This document shows, in pieces, positions 1 through 6,676 of a stretch of 7,329 bases of DNA. The position numbers were made by a program, and so were the translations under genes. Origin of the DNA: Planctomycetaceae bacterium (GTDB taxonomy: Bacteria; Planctomycetota; Phycisphaerae; Phycisphaerales; SM1A02). The stretch covers positions 1-7,329 of the forward strand of contig CANHFL010000043.1 of assembly GCA_947459855.1 (NCBI GenBank), in the 5' to 3' direction. Each line of letters opens with the position of its first letter. Within the stretch, counting starts at the first letter, position 1. The notes under the pieces were generated by a model. The model did no database searches and had not been told where the DNA came from. It was given only the letters and a program-made list of their open reading frames with translations.

Positions 1-121
1 GATGGTCAAGAAGGGCGACACGGTCGTCTTCGGCAAGTACGCCGGCACCGAGGTCGAGATCAAGAACGTCAAGCACATCATCGTCCGCGAGAGCGAGCTC
101 CTCGGCATCGTCGAGGGCTGA
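1..121 (+). CDS. groES: GroES co-chaperonin, C-terminal fragment (5' end outside window)
   Basis: The reading frame is open from the left edge and ends at TGA 119-121. The visible 39 residues begin [20 protein letters not shown] and end in [10 protein letters not shown]. This matches the C-terminal third of the 10-kDa chaperonin, with the conserved V-x-x-GD-x-V-x-FGKY-x-GTE strand and the closing RES-(D/E)-(I/L)-L segment. GroES forms the heptameric lid of the GroEL folding chamber in the cytoplasm. The mobile loop that contacts GroEL lies upstream and cannot be seen. The ATG at position 2 is an internal methionine, not the start, because the family is about 95-100 residues long. groEL follows after 58 bp on the same strand, the classic groES-groEL operon order. 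Any heat-shock promoter or CIRCE operator would lie upstream of the window. Confidence 0.95.
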   Translation, partial: MVKKGDTVVFGKYAGTEVEIKNVKHIIVRESELLGIVEG

Positions 122-143
122 TCGCGCCGCACGCAGACGCACC

Positions 144-161
144 GCGCGCCGGACGGCGCGC
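144..161 (+). promoter_or_regulatory. GC-only hairpin in the groES-groEL gap
   Basis: GCGCGCC (144-150) pairs perfectly with GGCGCGC (155-161) across the 4-nt loop GGAC. This 7-bp all-GC stem ends 8 nt before the groEL Shine-Dalgarno sequence. There is no U tract, so it is not a good terminator. It could be an mRNA processing or stability element that sets the groES to groEL ratio. That role is inferred. In such GC-rich DNA some short stems arise by chance. Confidence 0.45.
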
Positions 162-169
162 CCAGCAGC

Positions 170-174
170 AAGGA
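170..174 (+). promoter_or_regulatory. Shine-Dalgarno site of groEL
   Basis: AAGGA lies 5 nt before the ATG at 180. It is the best match to the 16S rRNA anti-SD in the gap. It fixes the groEL start and gives a protein that aligns with GroEL family N termini. Confidence 0.8.
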
Positions 175-179
175 TCCAC

Positions 180-1796
180 ATGGGCAGCACCAAGCAGATG
201 AAGTTCACCCCGAACGCGCAGGCCGAGCTCAAGAAGGGCGTCGACGCCATCGCGCAGGCGGTCGCCGTGACGATGGGCCCGACCGGCCGCAACGTCGTCA
301 TCGAGAAGGGCTTCGGCAGCCCGCACGTCACCAAGGACGGCGTGACCGTCGCGAAGGAGGTCGAGCTCACCGACCCGTTCGCGAACATGGGCGCGCGCAT
401 GGTCCAGCAGGTGGCGAAGAAGACGGCCGACGTGGCCGGCGACGGCACCACCGCCGCCACCGTGCTCGCCGCGGCCATCTTCAACGGCGGCCTGCGGTTC
501 ATCGCGGGCGGCGCCAACGCCGTGGCCGTGCAGCGCGGCATCAACGACGCGGCCGAGGTGGCCTGCGACGCGATCCGCGGCAGCGCCAAGAAGTGCGCCG
601 GCAAGTCCGACCTGGTCAAGGTCGCGACCGTCAGCGCCAACCACGACCAGGCCATGGGCGAGCTCATCGCCGAGGCCATCCACCGCGTCGGCCACGACGG
701 CGTGGTCGAGGTCGAGGAGGCCAAGGGCTACGAGACGACGCTCGACTACGTCGAGGGCATGTCCTTCGACAAGGGCTACATCTCGCCCTACTTCATGACC
801 GACCCGAAGAAGGCCGAGTGCGTCATGGAGAACCCGTACATCCTGCTGTACGAGAAGAAGATCGGCACGCTCACCGACCTCTTGCCCCTCCTCAACAAGG
901 TCGCGACCGCCGGCAAGCCGCTGGTGATCGTCGCCGAGGAGGTCGAGAACGAGGCCCTGGCCGCGCTGGTGGTCAACAAGCTGCGCGGCGTGCTGAACGT
1001 CTGCGCCGTCAAGGCCCCGGGCTTCGGCGAGCGCCGCACCGCGATGATGGAGGACCTGGCCGTCCTGACCGCCGGCACGTTCTTCGCCACCGACAAGGGC
1101 CGTTCGCTGGAGTCGGTCGAGCTCACCGAGCTGGGCCGCGCCCGCAAGGTCGTCGTCAACAAGGACGAGACCGTGGTCGTCGAGGGCGCCGGCAAGAAGA
1201 AGGACATCGAGGCCCGTATCGCGCAGATCAAGGCCAACCACGAGCGCTCGACCAGCGACTACGACAAGGAGAAGCTGGCGGAGCGCATGGCGAAGCTCGG
1301 CGGCGGCGTGGCGATCGTCAACGTCGGCGGCGCCACCGAGGTCGAGATGAAGGAGCGCAAGGACCGCGTCGACGACGCGCTCCACGCGACCCGCGCGGCC
1401 GCCAAGGAGGGCTACGTGCCCGGCGGCGGCGTGAGCTTCCTCCGCGCCTCCGAGGCCGTCCTGGCCGCGCGCGGCAAGGCGAAGGGCGACGAGCGCTTCG
1501 GCTTCGACATCGTCGCCGAGGCGCTGCGCGCGCCGACGCGCCAGATCTCGCAGAACTCCGGCGTCGACGGCGACCTGGTGTGCGAGAAGGTGCTCGAGGG
1601 CAAGGGCTCCTTCGGCTACAACGCCGCGACGGGCGAGTACGAGGACCTGGTGAAGGCCGGCATCATCGACCCGGCGCTGGTCTCCACGACCGCGCTGACG
1701 AACGCCGCCAGCGTCGCCGGCCTCATGCTCACGACCGACGTCCTGGTCACCGAGCTGAAGGAAGAGACCGAGCCGGTCGCCGGCGCGATCAGCTGA
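180..1796 (+). CDS. groEL: Chaperonin GroEL (Hsp60), without the GGM tail
   Basis: This 538-residue protein is an ATP-driven cytoplasmic folding chaperonin that normally forms a double heptameric ring capped by GroES. It aligns along its full length with E. coli GroEL at an offset of about +1. The ATP site is present: TMGPTGRNV (31-39), TKDGV with D53, GDGTT with D88, GGG at 415-417, and the catalytic D399 in DDALHATRA. In the apical domain, L235, L238, L260, V264 and V265 match the substrate and GroES-binding hydrophobic residues, followed by [10 protein letters not shown] (277-286). The C terminus reads [14 protein letters not shown] and lacks the Gly-Gly-Met repeat that most bacterial GroELs carry inside the cavity. 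That explains its length of 538 against about 548 residues. The ATG at 180 has AAGGA 5 nt upstream. It is probably cotranscribed with groES, and a strong hairpin follows the stop codon. Confidence 0.98.
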   Translation: MGSTKQMKFTPNAQAELKKGVDAIAQAVAVTMGPTGRNVVIEKGFGSPHVTKDGVTVAKEVELTDPFANMGARMVQQVAKKTADVAGDGTTAATVLAAAIFNGGLRFIAGGANAVAVQRGINDAAEVACDAIRGSAKKCAGKSDLVKVATVSANHDQAMGELIAEAIHRVGHDGVVEVEEAKGYETTLDYVEGMSFDKGYISPYFMTDPKKAECVMENPYILLYEKKIGTLTDLLPLLNKVATAGKPLVIVAEEVENEALAALVVNKLRGVLNVCAVKAPGFGERRTAMMEDLAVLTAGTFFATDKGRSLESVELTELGRARKVVVNKDETVVVEGAGKKKDIEARIAQIKANHERSTSDYDKEKLAERMAKLGGGVAIVNVGGATEVEMKERKDRVDDALHATRAAAKEGYVPGGGVSFLRASEAVLAARGKAKGDERFGFDIVAEALRAPTRQISQNSGVDGDLVCEKVLEGKGSFGYNAATGEYEDLVKAGIIDPALVSTTALTNAASVAGLMLTTDVLVTELKEETEPVAGAIS

Positions 1797-1811
1797 CCAC
1801 TGCCCCCACGT

Positions 1812-1865
1812 CCCGAGGCCGGCTGCGCGTGCGCGACCCGCACGCGCACCGGCCTCGGGTTCTTC
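1812..1865 (+). terminator. Terminator-like hairpin between groEL and dnaJ
   Basis: CCCGAGGCCGG (1812-1822) pairs perfectly with CCGGCCTCGGG (1849-1859). Inside it, TGCGCGTGCG (1824-1833) pairs with CGCACGCGCA (1839-1848). The result is a 21-bp stem with one bulged C (1823) and a 5-nt loop (1834-1838). It is followed at once by TTCTTC (1860-1865), a short U-rich run. It starts 16 nt after the groEL stop codon and ends 15 nt before the dnaJ Shine-Dalgarno site. The position and shape fit an intrinsic terminator or attenuator that lowers read-through from groESL into dnaJ. The U tract is interrupted, so termination may be only partial. Confidence 0.8.
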
Positions 1866-1880
1866 GAGCGAACGCACCCC

Positions 1881-1884
1881 GGAG
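1881..1884 (+). promoter_or_regulatory. Shine-Dalgarno site of dnaJ
   Basis: GGAG lies 6 nt before GTG 1891. It supports the non-ATG start, which places the J domain at residue 5 as usual for the family. Confidence 0.7.
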
Positions 1885-1890
1885 CGATCC

Positions 1891-3075
1891 GTGAGCACCT
1901 CGGCCGACTACTACGAGATCCTGGGCGTCGCGCGCGACGCGAACGGCGACGAGATCAAGCGCTCCTACCGACGCCTGGCTATCAAGTGGCACCCGGACCA
2001 GAACCCGGGGAACGCCGAGGCCGAGGCGAAGTTCAAGGAGTGCGCCGAGGCCTACGAGGTGCTGAGCGACCCCGAGCGCCGGCAGATGTACGACCAGTAC
2101 GGCCACGCGGGCCTGCGCGGGCGGCCGGCGCACGACTTCCGCACGATGGACCCGTCGGACATCTTCTCGATGTTCACCGACATCTTCGGCGGCCAGCCCG
2201 GCGGCGGCCGCCAGCGGCGGGGCCCCGCGCGCGGCTACGACCTGGAGACCGAGGTCGAGATCACGCTGCGCGAGGTCGTCGACGGCTGCGAGCGCGAGGT
2301 CGCGTTCAAGCGCGCCGAGGTCTGCGGCACCTGCAAGGGCAACGGCGCCAAGCCGGGCACCAGGCCGGTCGCCTGCCCCACCTGCGGCGGCCAGGGCCAG
2401 GTGCAGCAGCAGGGCCTGGGCGGGCTCTTCCGAATGGTCACCACGTGCCCCTCCTGCCAGGGGCGGCGCACCGTGGTGAAGGACAAGTGCGCGGAATGCC
2501 GCGGCAGCGGGCGCGGCGCCGTGCAGCGCAAGCTGAAGGTGCGCATCCCGAAGGGCATCGCCGACGGCCAGGTCGTCCGCGTCCAGGGCGAGGGCGAGCC
2601 GCCCAGCGCCAACGAGAGCCCCGACGGCACCGGCATCCGCGGCGACCTGCACATCGTGGTCCGCGTCGAGGAGGACGAGCGCTTCGAGCGCGACGGCATC
2701 GACCTGCTGACCACGCTCGACATCTCGTTCGCCACGGCCGCGCTCGGCGGCACGGCGGTCGTGCAGACGATCGACGGCGAGAGCGAGACCGACCTCTCGC
2801 CGGGCACGCAGCACGGCGAGCTCTTCCGCCTGACCGGCAAGGGCGTGCCCGAACTCGGCGGCCCGGGCCGCGGCGACCTGATCGTGGCCGTGCGCGTGCA
2901 GGTGCCGACCAAGCTCACCGCGCGGCAGCGCGACCTCATCCAGCAGCTGAAGGCCACCGAGGAACCGGCCAAGCCCGCCAAGGACGGGGAAGGGTCCCCC
3001 AAGGGCAAGGGCGGCAAGGACGGCCGAAAGCGCGGCGGGTTCTGGGGCAAGATGAAGGAGACCTTCGGCGAGTGA
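1891..3075 (+). CDS. dnaJ: Type I (class A) chaperone DnaJ (Hsp40)
   Basis: This 394-residue co-chaperone binds unfolded clients and stimulates DnaK ATPase. The J domain spans about residues 5-70 (DYYEILGV near the start, HPD at 34-36, YDQYGHAGL after it). A G/F-type linker follows (about 74-117), with DIF motifs in DPSDIF and FTDIFGG and a Gly/Arg-rich stretch. The zinc-binding domain has four Cys pairs: C145/C148, C162/C165, C186/C189 and C200/C203. The third repeat reads CPSCQGRR, so the last Gly of CxxCxGxG is Arg, but all eight zinc ligands are intact. The C-terminal substrate-binding and dimerisation domains run from about 210 to 340. The end is a Lys/Gly-rich extension (358-383) closing in [10 protein letters not shown], a hydrophobic cap like that of other DnaJs. 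The start is GTG with GGAG 6 nt upstream. It lies behind the groEL hairpin and 38 bp before grpE. No dnaK is seen nearby. Confidence 0.97.
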   Translation: MSTSADYYEILGVARDANGDEIKRSYRRLAIKWHPDQNPGNAEAEAKFKECAEAYEVLSDPERRQMYDQYGHAGLRGRPAHDFRTMDPSDIFSMFTDIFGGQPGGGRQRRGPARGYDLETEVEITLREVVDGCEREVAFKRAEVCGTCKGNGAKPGTRPVACPTCGGQGQVQQQGLGGLFRMVTTCPSCQGRRTVVKDKCAECRGSGRGAVQRKLKVRIPKGIADGQVVRVQGEGEPPSANESPDGTGIRGDLHIVVRVEEDERFERDGIDLLTTLDISFATAALGGTAVVQTIDGESETDLSPGTQHGELFRLTGKGVPELGGPGRGDLIVAVRVQVPTKLTARQRDLIQQLKATEEPAKPAKDGEGSPKGKGGKDGRKRGGFWGKMKETFGE

Positions 3076-3082
3076 GCCCGGC

Positions 3083-3088
3083 TAGGCT
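3083..3088 (+). promoter_or_regulatory. Putative -10 promoter element of grpE (TAGGCT)
   Basis: TAGGCT lies in the dnaJ-grpE gap, with a predicted start of transcription near 3095, about 19 nt before the grpE ATG. It is one of only three TAG trinucleotides on the + strand of the window, all in TAGG[C/A]T and all just before a gene. I see no convincing -35 box, so the call rests on the recurrence and position of the motif. Confidence 0.5.
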
Positions 3089-3113
3089 TCCCGCGCGCAG
3101 GACGGACCGACCC

Positions 3114-3725
3114 ATGACGAACCACCACCACAAGCCACAGGGCCACCATCACGGCGCACCCGAGACTGCGGACGAGGCCCGCCAGCGTGCCGAGGCGTGC
3201 TCGCACGCCGAGCCGCATGTCGACGACCGCGCGCCCGAGTCCGAGGAGGCACGCGACATGATCCTGTGCCTGGAGAAGCGCGTGGCCGAGCTGGAGTCCG
3301 AGCGCGACGCCGCGAAGGACCAGGCGCTGCGCGCGATGGCCGACTTCCAGAACTACCAGCGCCGTGCCAACGCCGAGGAACCCCGCCTGCGCGCGGCGGG
3401 CGTCGGCAGCGTGGTGCGCCACGTGATCCCGGTGCTCGACAACTTCGACCTTGCGCTGGCACATGACCCGTCCAAGATGACGGTCGCGGGCGCGGTCGAC
3501 GGCCTGCGCATGGTCCGGGGCGAACTGCTGCGCGCCCTCGAGAAGGCCGGCGTCGACCTGCTGCAGCCGAAGCCAGGCGACGCGTTCGACCCGCACCAGC
3601 ACGAGGCGATCATGCAGGCCCCTGCGGCGGGCGTGTCGACCGGCCACGTCAGCAACACGCTGCAGTGCGGCTACCGCCTGGGCGACACCGTGCTGCGGCC
3701 GGCCAAGGTCGCGGTCGCGCCCTGA
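3114..3725 (+). CDS. grpE: GrpE nucleotide-exchange factor of DnaK, with His-rich N terminus
   Basis: This 203-residue protein is the dimeric factor that releases ADP from DnaK in the DnaK-DnaJ-GrpE cycle. Family hallmarks are clear. A long charged helix (about 44-80) runs into ADFQNYQRRANAE (76-88), then come VIPVLDNFDLAL (104-115), the signature around FDPHQHEAI (158-166), and the beta-domain end GYRLGDTVLRPAKVAVA (186-202). The N-terminal 45 residues are low-complexity and begin MTNHHHKPQGHHHG, with two HHH runs. GrpE N-terminal tails are usually disordered and acidic, so this His-rich version is unusual. The ATG at 3114 is chosen because it lies between the dnaJ stop and the conserved helix and has a weak AGGA at 3099-3102. 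The same frame stays open back through dnaJ, but that upstream part is a shadow. A TAGGCT element upstream suggests its own promoter. Confidence 0.96.
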   Translation: MTNHHHKPQGHHHGAPETADEARQRAEACSHAEPHVDDRAPESEEARDMILCLEKRVAELESERDAAKDQALRAMADFQNYQRRANAEEPRLRAAGVGSVVRHVIPVLDNFDLALAHDPSKMTVAGAVDGLRMVRGELLRALEKAGVDLLQPKPGDAFDPHQHEAIMQAPAAGVSTGHVSNTLQCGYRLGDTVLRPAKVAVAP

Positions 3726-3751
3726 CGAGCGGCGGCAGGCCCACGCGGAGC

Positions 3752-3755
3752 GGAG
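3752..3755 (+). promoter_or_regulatory. Shine-Dalgarno site of the fmdB-like gene
   Basis: GGAG lies 7 nt before ATG 3763, with a second GGAG copy at 3747-3750. It supports the start that gives the typical MPTYEYEC N terminus. Confidence 0.65.
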
Positions 3756-3762
3756 CACGCCG

Positions 3763-4197
3763 ATGCCCACCTACGAGTACGAGTGCACGAAGTGCGGGCA
3801 CGGCTGGGAGCTGTTCCAGTCGATAAAGGCCGAGCCGGAGCGCAGCTGCCCGAAGTGCCGCAAGCGCACGGCGATGCGCAAGATCGGGATCGGCGCCGGG
3901 ATCCTGACGGGCGGGCGCGGCGGCGATGCCGAGCCGGCGGCGACGGGCACTGCCACCGACACCGCGAAGCCCGCCGCCGATGCGGGAACCACGGCGGGGA
4001 AGTCCGATGCCGCCGCGGCACCGGCAGCCGGCGCGAAGCCGGCGGCGGCCCCAGCCCCGGCAGGCGACGGCAAGGTGAACGCCACCCACCCCGCGCGCGA
4101 GGGCCGCGGCGCCGGAAACCTCCGCGACGCGATCGCTCGGCAGCGGAAGCAGGCCACCGTGCGCGCGAAGCCCGCCCGCGGGCGCAAGGGGAAGTGA
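3763..4197 (+). CDS. FmdB-family zinc-ribbon protein with Ala/Pro-rich tail
   Basis: This is a 144-residue protein. The first 45 or so residues match the FmdB/CxxC_CxxC_SSSS putative regulatory zinc-ribbon family: MPTYEYECTKCGHGWELFQS, with Cys pairs C8/C11 and C29/C32 likely to bind one zinc ion, and a closing IGIGAGILTGG. From about residue 52 to 105 the sequence is Ala/Pro/Gly/Thr-rich and of low complexity, and probably disordered. The last 30 residues are strongly basic (RQRKQATVRAKPARGRKGK), which suggests nucleic-acid or ribosome contact. The family name comes from a proposed regulator in a methylotroph, and the true function in most bacteria is unknown. The gene starts 37 bp after grpE with a good Shine-Dalgarno site and no obvious promoter of its own, so it is probably cotranscribed with grpE. 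It is longer than many family members because of the tail. Confidence 0.88.
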   Translation: MPTYEYECTKCGHGWELFQSIKAEPERSCPKCRKRTAMRKIGIGAGILTGGRGGDAEPAATGTATDTAKPAADAGTTAGKSDAAAAPAAGAKPAAAPAPAGDGKVNATHPAREGRGAGNLRDAIARQRKQATVRAKPARGRKGK

Positions 4198-4214
4198 CCG
4201 CCCGCGCCTGCCTG

Positions 4215-4220
4215 TAGGCT
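4215..4220 (+). promoter_or_regulatory. Putative -10 element giving a leaderless rnr mRNA (TAGGCT)
   Basis: TAGGCT ends 6 nt before the GTG start of rnr. With the usual spacing, transcription would begin at 4227, the G of the start codon. A GTGACC (4194-4199) overlapping the fmdB stop codon resembles a -35 box at 4 of 6 positions, but the spacer is only 15 nt. No Shine-Dalgarno sequence lies before the GTG, as expected for a leaderless message. TANNNT-type elements this close to start codons are known from leaderless genes in, for example, Deinococcus and actinobacteria. Confidence 0.6.
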
Positions 4221-4226
4221 TGCGCC

Positions 4227-6659
4227 GTGACTCTCCGCTTCATCCAGCGCATCGAGGACCACCTCGCCTACGACAACTACCGCCCCGTCGACACCGACGA
4301 GCTGCGCAAGATGCTGCGCGTCCCCGAGGACGACGAGGACGAGTTCCTGCAGGCGATCGAGCTGATGTCGAGCGAGGGCCGCGTCGAGGTCGGCGGCGAC
4401 GGCAAGGTGCGCCTGCCGAAGTTCGCCGACGAGGCCGAGGGCCGCATCAAGATCAACCCGCGCGGCTTCGGCTTCCTGGTGCCGGACCACCCGCGCCGCG
4501 AGGGCGACCTGTACATCCCGGCCGGGCAGACGGCCGACGCACTGAACGGCGACCGCGTCCGCGTGCGCGTCTTCCGGAAGGGCGGAGGCTTCGCGGGCGG
4601 CCGGGGCAAGGGCGTCCCCGACGGCCCAACGGGGCGCGTGGTCGAGGTGCTCGAACGAGGGCAGTCGCGCTTCGCAGGCACGCTGACCAAGGACGGCCGC
4701 GAGTGGTTCGTGGTGCCGGACGGCCGCGCGCTGCGGGACCCCGTGGTGGTGCGCGACCCGGGTGCCAAGGGCGCGAAGGCCGGCGACAAGGTCGTCATCG
4801 AGATCATCACGTACCCGACCGACCTGGACTACGCGGAGGGCGTGATCCTGGAGGTCCTGGGCGAGGCCGGCCGCCCGGACGTCGAGACCCGCGCCGTCAT
4901 CGACGTGCACAACCTGAAGCAGGGCTTCGACGACGCGTCGCTGGACGAGGCGCGAGACGCGACCCGGCGCTTCGACCGTGAATCGGAGGGCCCATGGGAG
5001 GACCGCGAGGACCTCACCGCGGCGCTCATCTTCACGATCGACCCGCCCGACGCGCGCGACTTCGACGACGCCATCAGCATCCGCCACGACGCCGCGCGCG
5101 ACGAGTGGGAGCTCGGCGTGCACATCGCCGACGTCGCGCACTGGGTCAAGCCCGGAAGCGCGCTCGACGAGGGCGCCAAGGCCCGCGGCAACAGCGTCTA
5201 CCTGCCTCGCCTGGTGATCCCGATGCTGCCGGAGAGCCTCTCGAACGGCATCTGCAGCCTCCAGGAGGGCGTGAACCGGTTCACCAAGAGCGTGTTCATC
5301 ACCTTCGACGGCAAGGGGCGCCCCGTGCACCACCGCCTGTCGAGCACCGTGATCCGCAGCCGCAAGCGCTTCACGTACATCGAGGCGCAGGGCGTGATCG
5401 ACGGCGACATGGGCCGGGCGCGCGAGCACGCGAAGACCGAGACCGCCTACGACAACGAGCTGGTGGACGCGCTGCGCCTCTCCAACCGCCTGGCCACGGT
5501 CCTGCGCGAGCGCCGCCGCGCGGACGGCATGATCAGCCTGAACCTCCCCGAGGTCGACCTGACCTTCAGCGAGGACGGCCACGTCACCGGCGTCGAGCGC
5601 GAGGACACCAGCTTCACCCACACGCTGATCGAGATGTTCATGGTCGAGGCGAACGAGGCGCTCGCGCGAACGTTCAGCGACCTGCAGGTCCCGCTGCTCC
5701 GCCGCATCCACCCGGAGCCCACGTTCGGCGACCTGGAGACGCTGCGCACGTTCGCGCGCATCGCCAAGTACCGCCTTCCCGAGGAGCCCACGCGCCGCGA
5801 CCTGCAGGCGCTGCTGCAGGCAACCGCCGAGGGCGAGAGCGCGCGCGCCATCCACTTCGCGGTGCTGCGCACGCTGTCGAAGGCGACCTACTCGCCCGCG
5901 CTGGTCGGCCACTACGCGCTGGCCAGCGACCACTACGCGCACTTCACCAGCCCGATCCGCCGCTACCCCGACCTGCTGGTGCACCGCGCGCTGGCCGCGT
6001 ACCTGGACGCCACCGAGAACGGCACGCAGGCCGGCGGCAAGAAGCGCCGCGACCTGGCCAACCGGCTGACGGCCGACGACCGCGTGCTGGACGAGGGAAC
6101 GCTGGTGCGCACCGGCATGCACTGCAGCGAGACCGAGCGCAACGCCGAGGACGCCGAGCGCGACCTGCGCACGTTCCTGGTGCTCCAATACATCAAGGAG
6201 CACCGGATGTCCGACGTGTTCGATGCGCTGGTCACGGGCATCAACGGAACGACCCTGGTGTTCCTGAGCCTGGAGGAGTTCCTGGTCGAGGGCGCCGCGC
6301 GCGTCAGCGAGCTCCCCGCCGGTGCCCAGCGCGCCGACCGCTGGATCGCCAACGAGCTGACCGGCCGCCTGGTCGCCCCGCGCAGCGGCATGTCCATCGG
6401 CCTGGGTGACCGCGTGAAGGTGGCGATCGCGATGATCGACCTCCCCGGCCGCAAGCTGGACCTGACGGTCGTCAAGCTCTCGCCGCGCAAGGACCTGGAC
6501 ACGCTGAGCCCTCGCGACCTGACCAACGTGCGCCAGACCAAGCCGGGCGCCGCGCCGCGAGAAGGCGGCGGCTTCGCGCCCGGCCAGGGCGAGCGCGGCC
6601 GAAAGGGCCGAGATCGCTCCAAGTACAAGCAGGGGCGCCGGGGGAAGCGCAGCTGGTGA
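4227..6659 (+). CDS. rnr: Ribonuclease R (3'-5' exoribonuclease)
   Basis: This 810-residue enzyme degrades RNA from the 3' end to mononucleotides and, in studied bacteria, unwinds structured RNA in rRNA, mRNA and tmRNA-linked quality control. Domains in order are an N-terminal winged-helix-like region (about 5-60), cold-shock domain 1 with GFGFLVPD (80-87), cold-shock domain 2 (about 135-195), the RNB catalytic domain (about 263-590), an S1 domain (about 662-752), and a basic tail (762-810) rich in Arg, Lys and Gly. The RNB metal site is intact: IDPPDARDFDDA carries D272, D278, D280 and D281. HFTSPIRRYPDLLVHR (572-587) and HCSETERNAEDAERD (632-646) are further RNase R/II hallmarks. The length is close to that of E. 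coli RNase R. The S1 and basic tail favour RNase R over RNase II. The start is GTG without a Shine-Dalgarno site but with a -10-like TAGGCT 6 nt upstream, so the mRNA is probably leaderless. Confidence 0.97.
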   Translation: MTLRFIQRIEDHLAYDNYRPVDTDELRKMLRVPEDDEDEFLQAIELMSSEGRVEVGGDGKVRLPKFADEAEGRIKINPRGFGFLVPDHPRREGDLYIPAGQTADALNGDRVRVRVFRKGGGFAGGRGKGVPDGPTGRVVEVLERGQSRFAGTLTKDGREWFVVPDGRALRDPVVVRDPGAKGAKAGDKVVIEIITYPTDLDYAEGVILEVLGEAGRPDVETRAVIDVHNLKQGFDDASLDEARDATRRFDRESEGPWEDREDLTAALIFTIDPPDARDFDDAISIRHDAARDEWELGVHIADVAHWVKPGSALDEGAKARGNSVYLPRLVIPMLPESLSNGICSLQEGVNRFTKSVFITFDGKGRPVHHRLSSTVIRSRKRFTYIEAQGVIDGDMGRAREHAKTETAYDNELVDALRLSNRLATVLRERRRADGMISLNLPEVDLTFSEDGHVTGVEREDTSFTHTLIEMFMVEANEALARTFSDLQVPLLRRIHPEPTFGDLETLRTFARIAKYRLPEEPTRRDLQALLQATAEGESARAIHFAVLRTLSKATYSPALVGHYALASDHYAHFTSPIRRYPDLLVHRALAAYLDATENGTQAGGKKRRDLANRLTADDRVLDEGTLVRTGMHCSETERNAEDAERDLRTFLVLQYIKEHRMSDVFDALVTGINGTTLVFLSLEEFLVEGAARVSELPAGAQRADRWIANELTGRLVAPRSGMSIGLGDRVKVAIAMIDLPGRKLDLTVVKLSPRKDLDTLSPRDLTNVRQTKPGAAPREGGGFAPGQGERGRKGRDRSKYKQGRRGKRSW

Positions 6660-6670
6660 GGGAAATTCGC

Positions 6671-6676
6671 TAGGAT
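6671..6676 (+). promoter_or_regulatory. Putative -10 promoter element of the sulfotransferase-like gene (TAGGAT)
   Basis: TAGGAT lies 11 nt after the rnr stop codon, inside GGAAATTCGCTAGGATTCC, one of the most A/T-rich stretches in the window. Transcription would start near 6683, leaving a leader of about 50 nt. I see no clear -35 box. It is the third and last TAG trinucleotide on this strand. Confidence 0.5.

Noticed and set aside
78..1898. A 606-codon minus-strand frame opposite groEL
   Set aside because: It has the same shadow pattern, with biased composition and no recognisable motif. groEL on the + strand is unambiguous.
3075..3088. Short AGCC/GGCT inverted repeat before grpE, as a possible terminator of dnaJ
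   Set aside because: The stem is only 4 bp with no U tract, and it overlaps the better explained TAGGCT element.
1986..3113. Upstream extension of the grpE frame through dnaJ, as a possible DnaJ-overlapping fusion
   Set aside because: The upstream residues are Arg/Pro/Ala-rich shadow sequence. GrpE similarity begins only after 3114, and dnaJ in the other frame is complete with all its motifs.
4018..4055. Repeated GCCGGC-type units in fmdB, as a possible DNA repeat
   Set aside because: They encode the Ala/Pro/Gly-rich linker with irregular spacing. They are a codon-level by-product rather than a repeat array.
4174..4183. GCCCGCGGGC palindrome near the end of fmdB
   Set aside because: It is a gap-free palindrome without room for a loop and lies inside the Arg/Lys/Ala codons of the basic tail. 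This is expected from composition.
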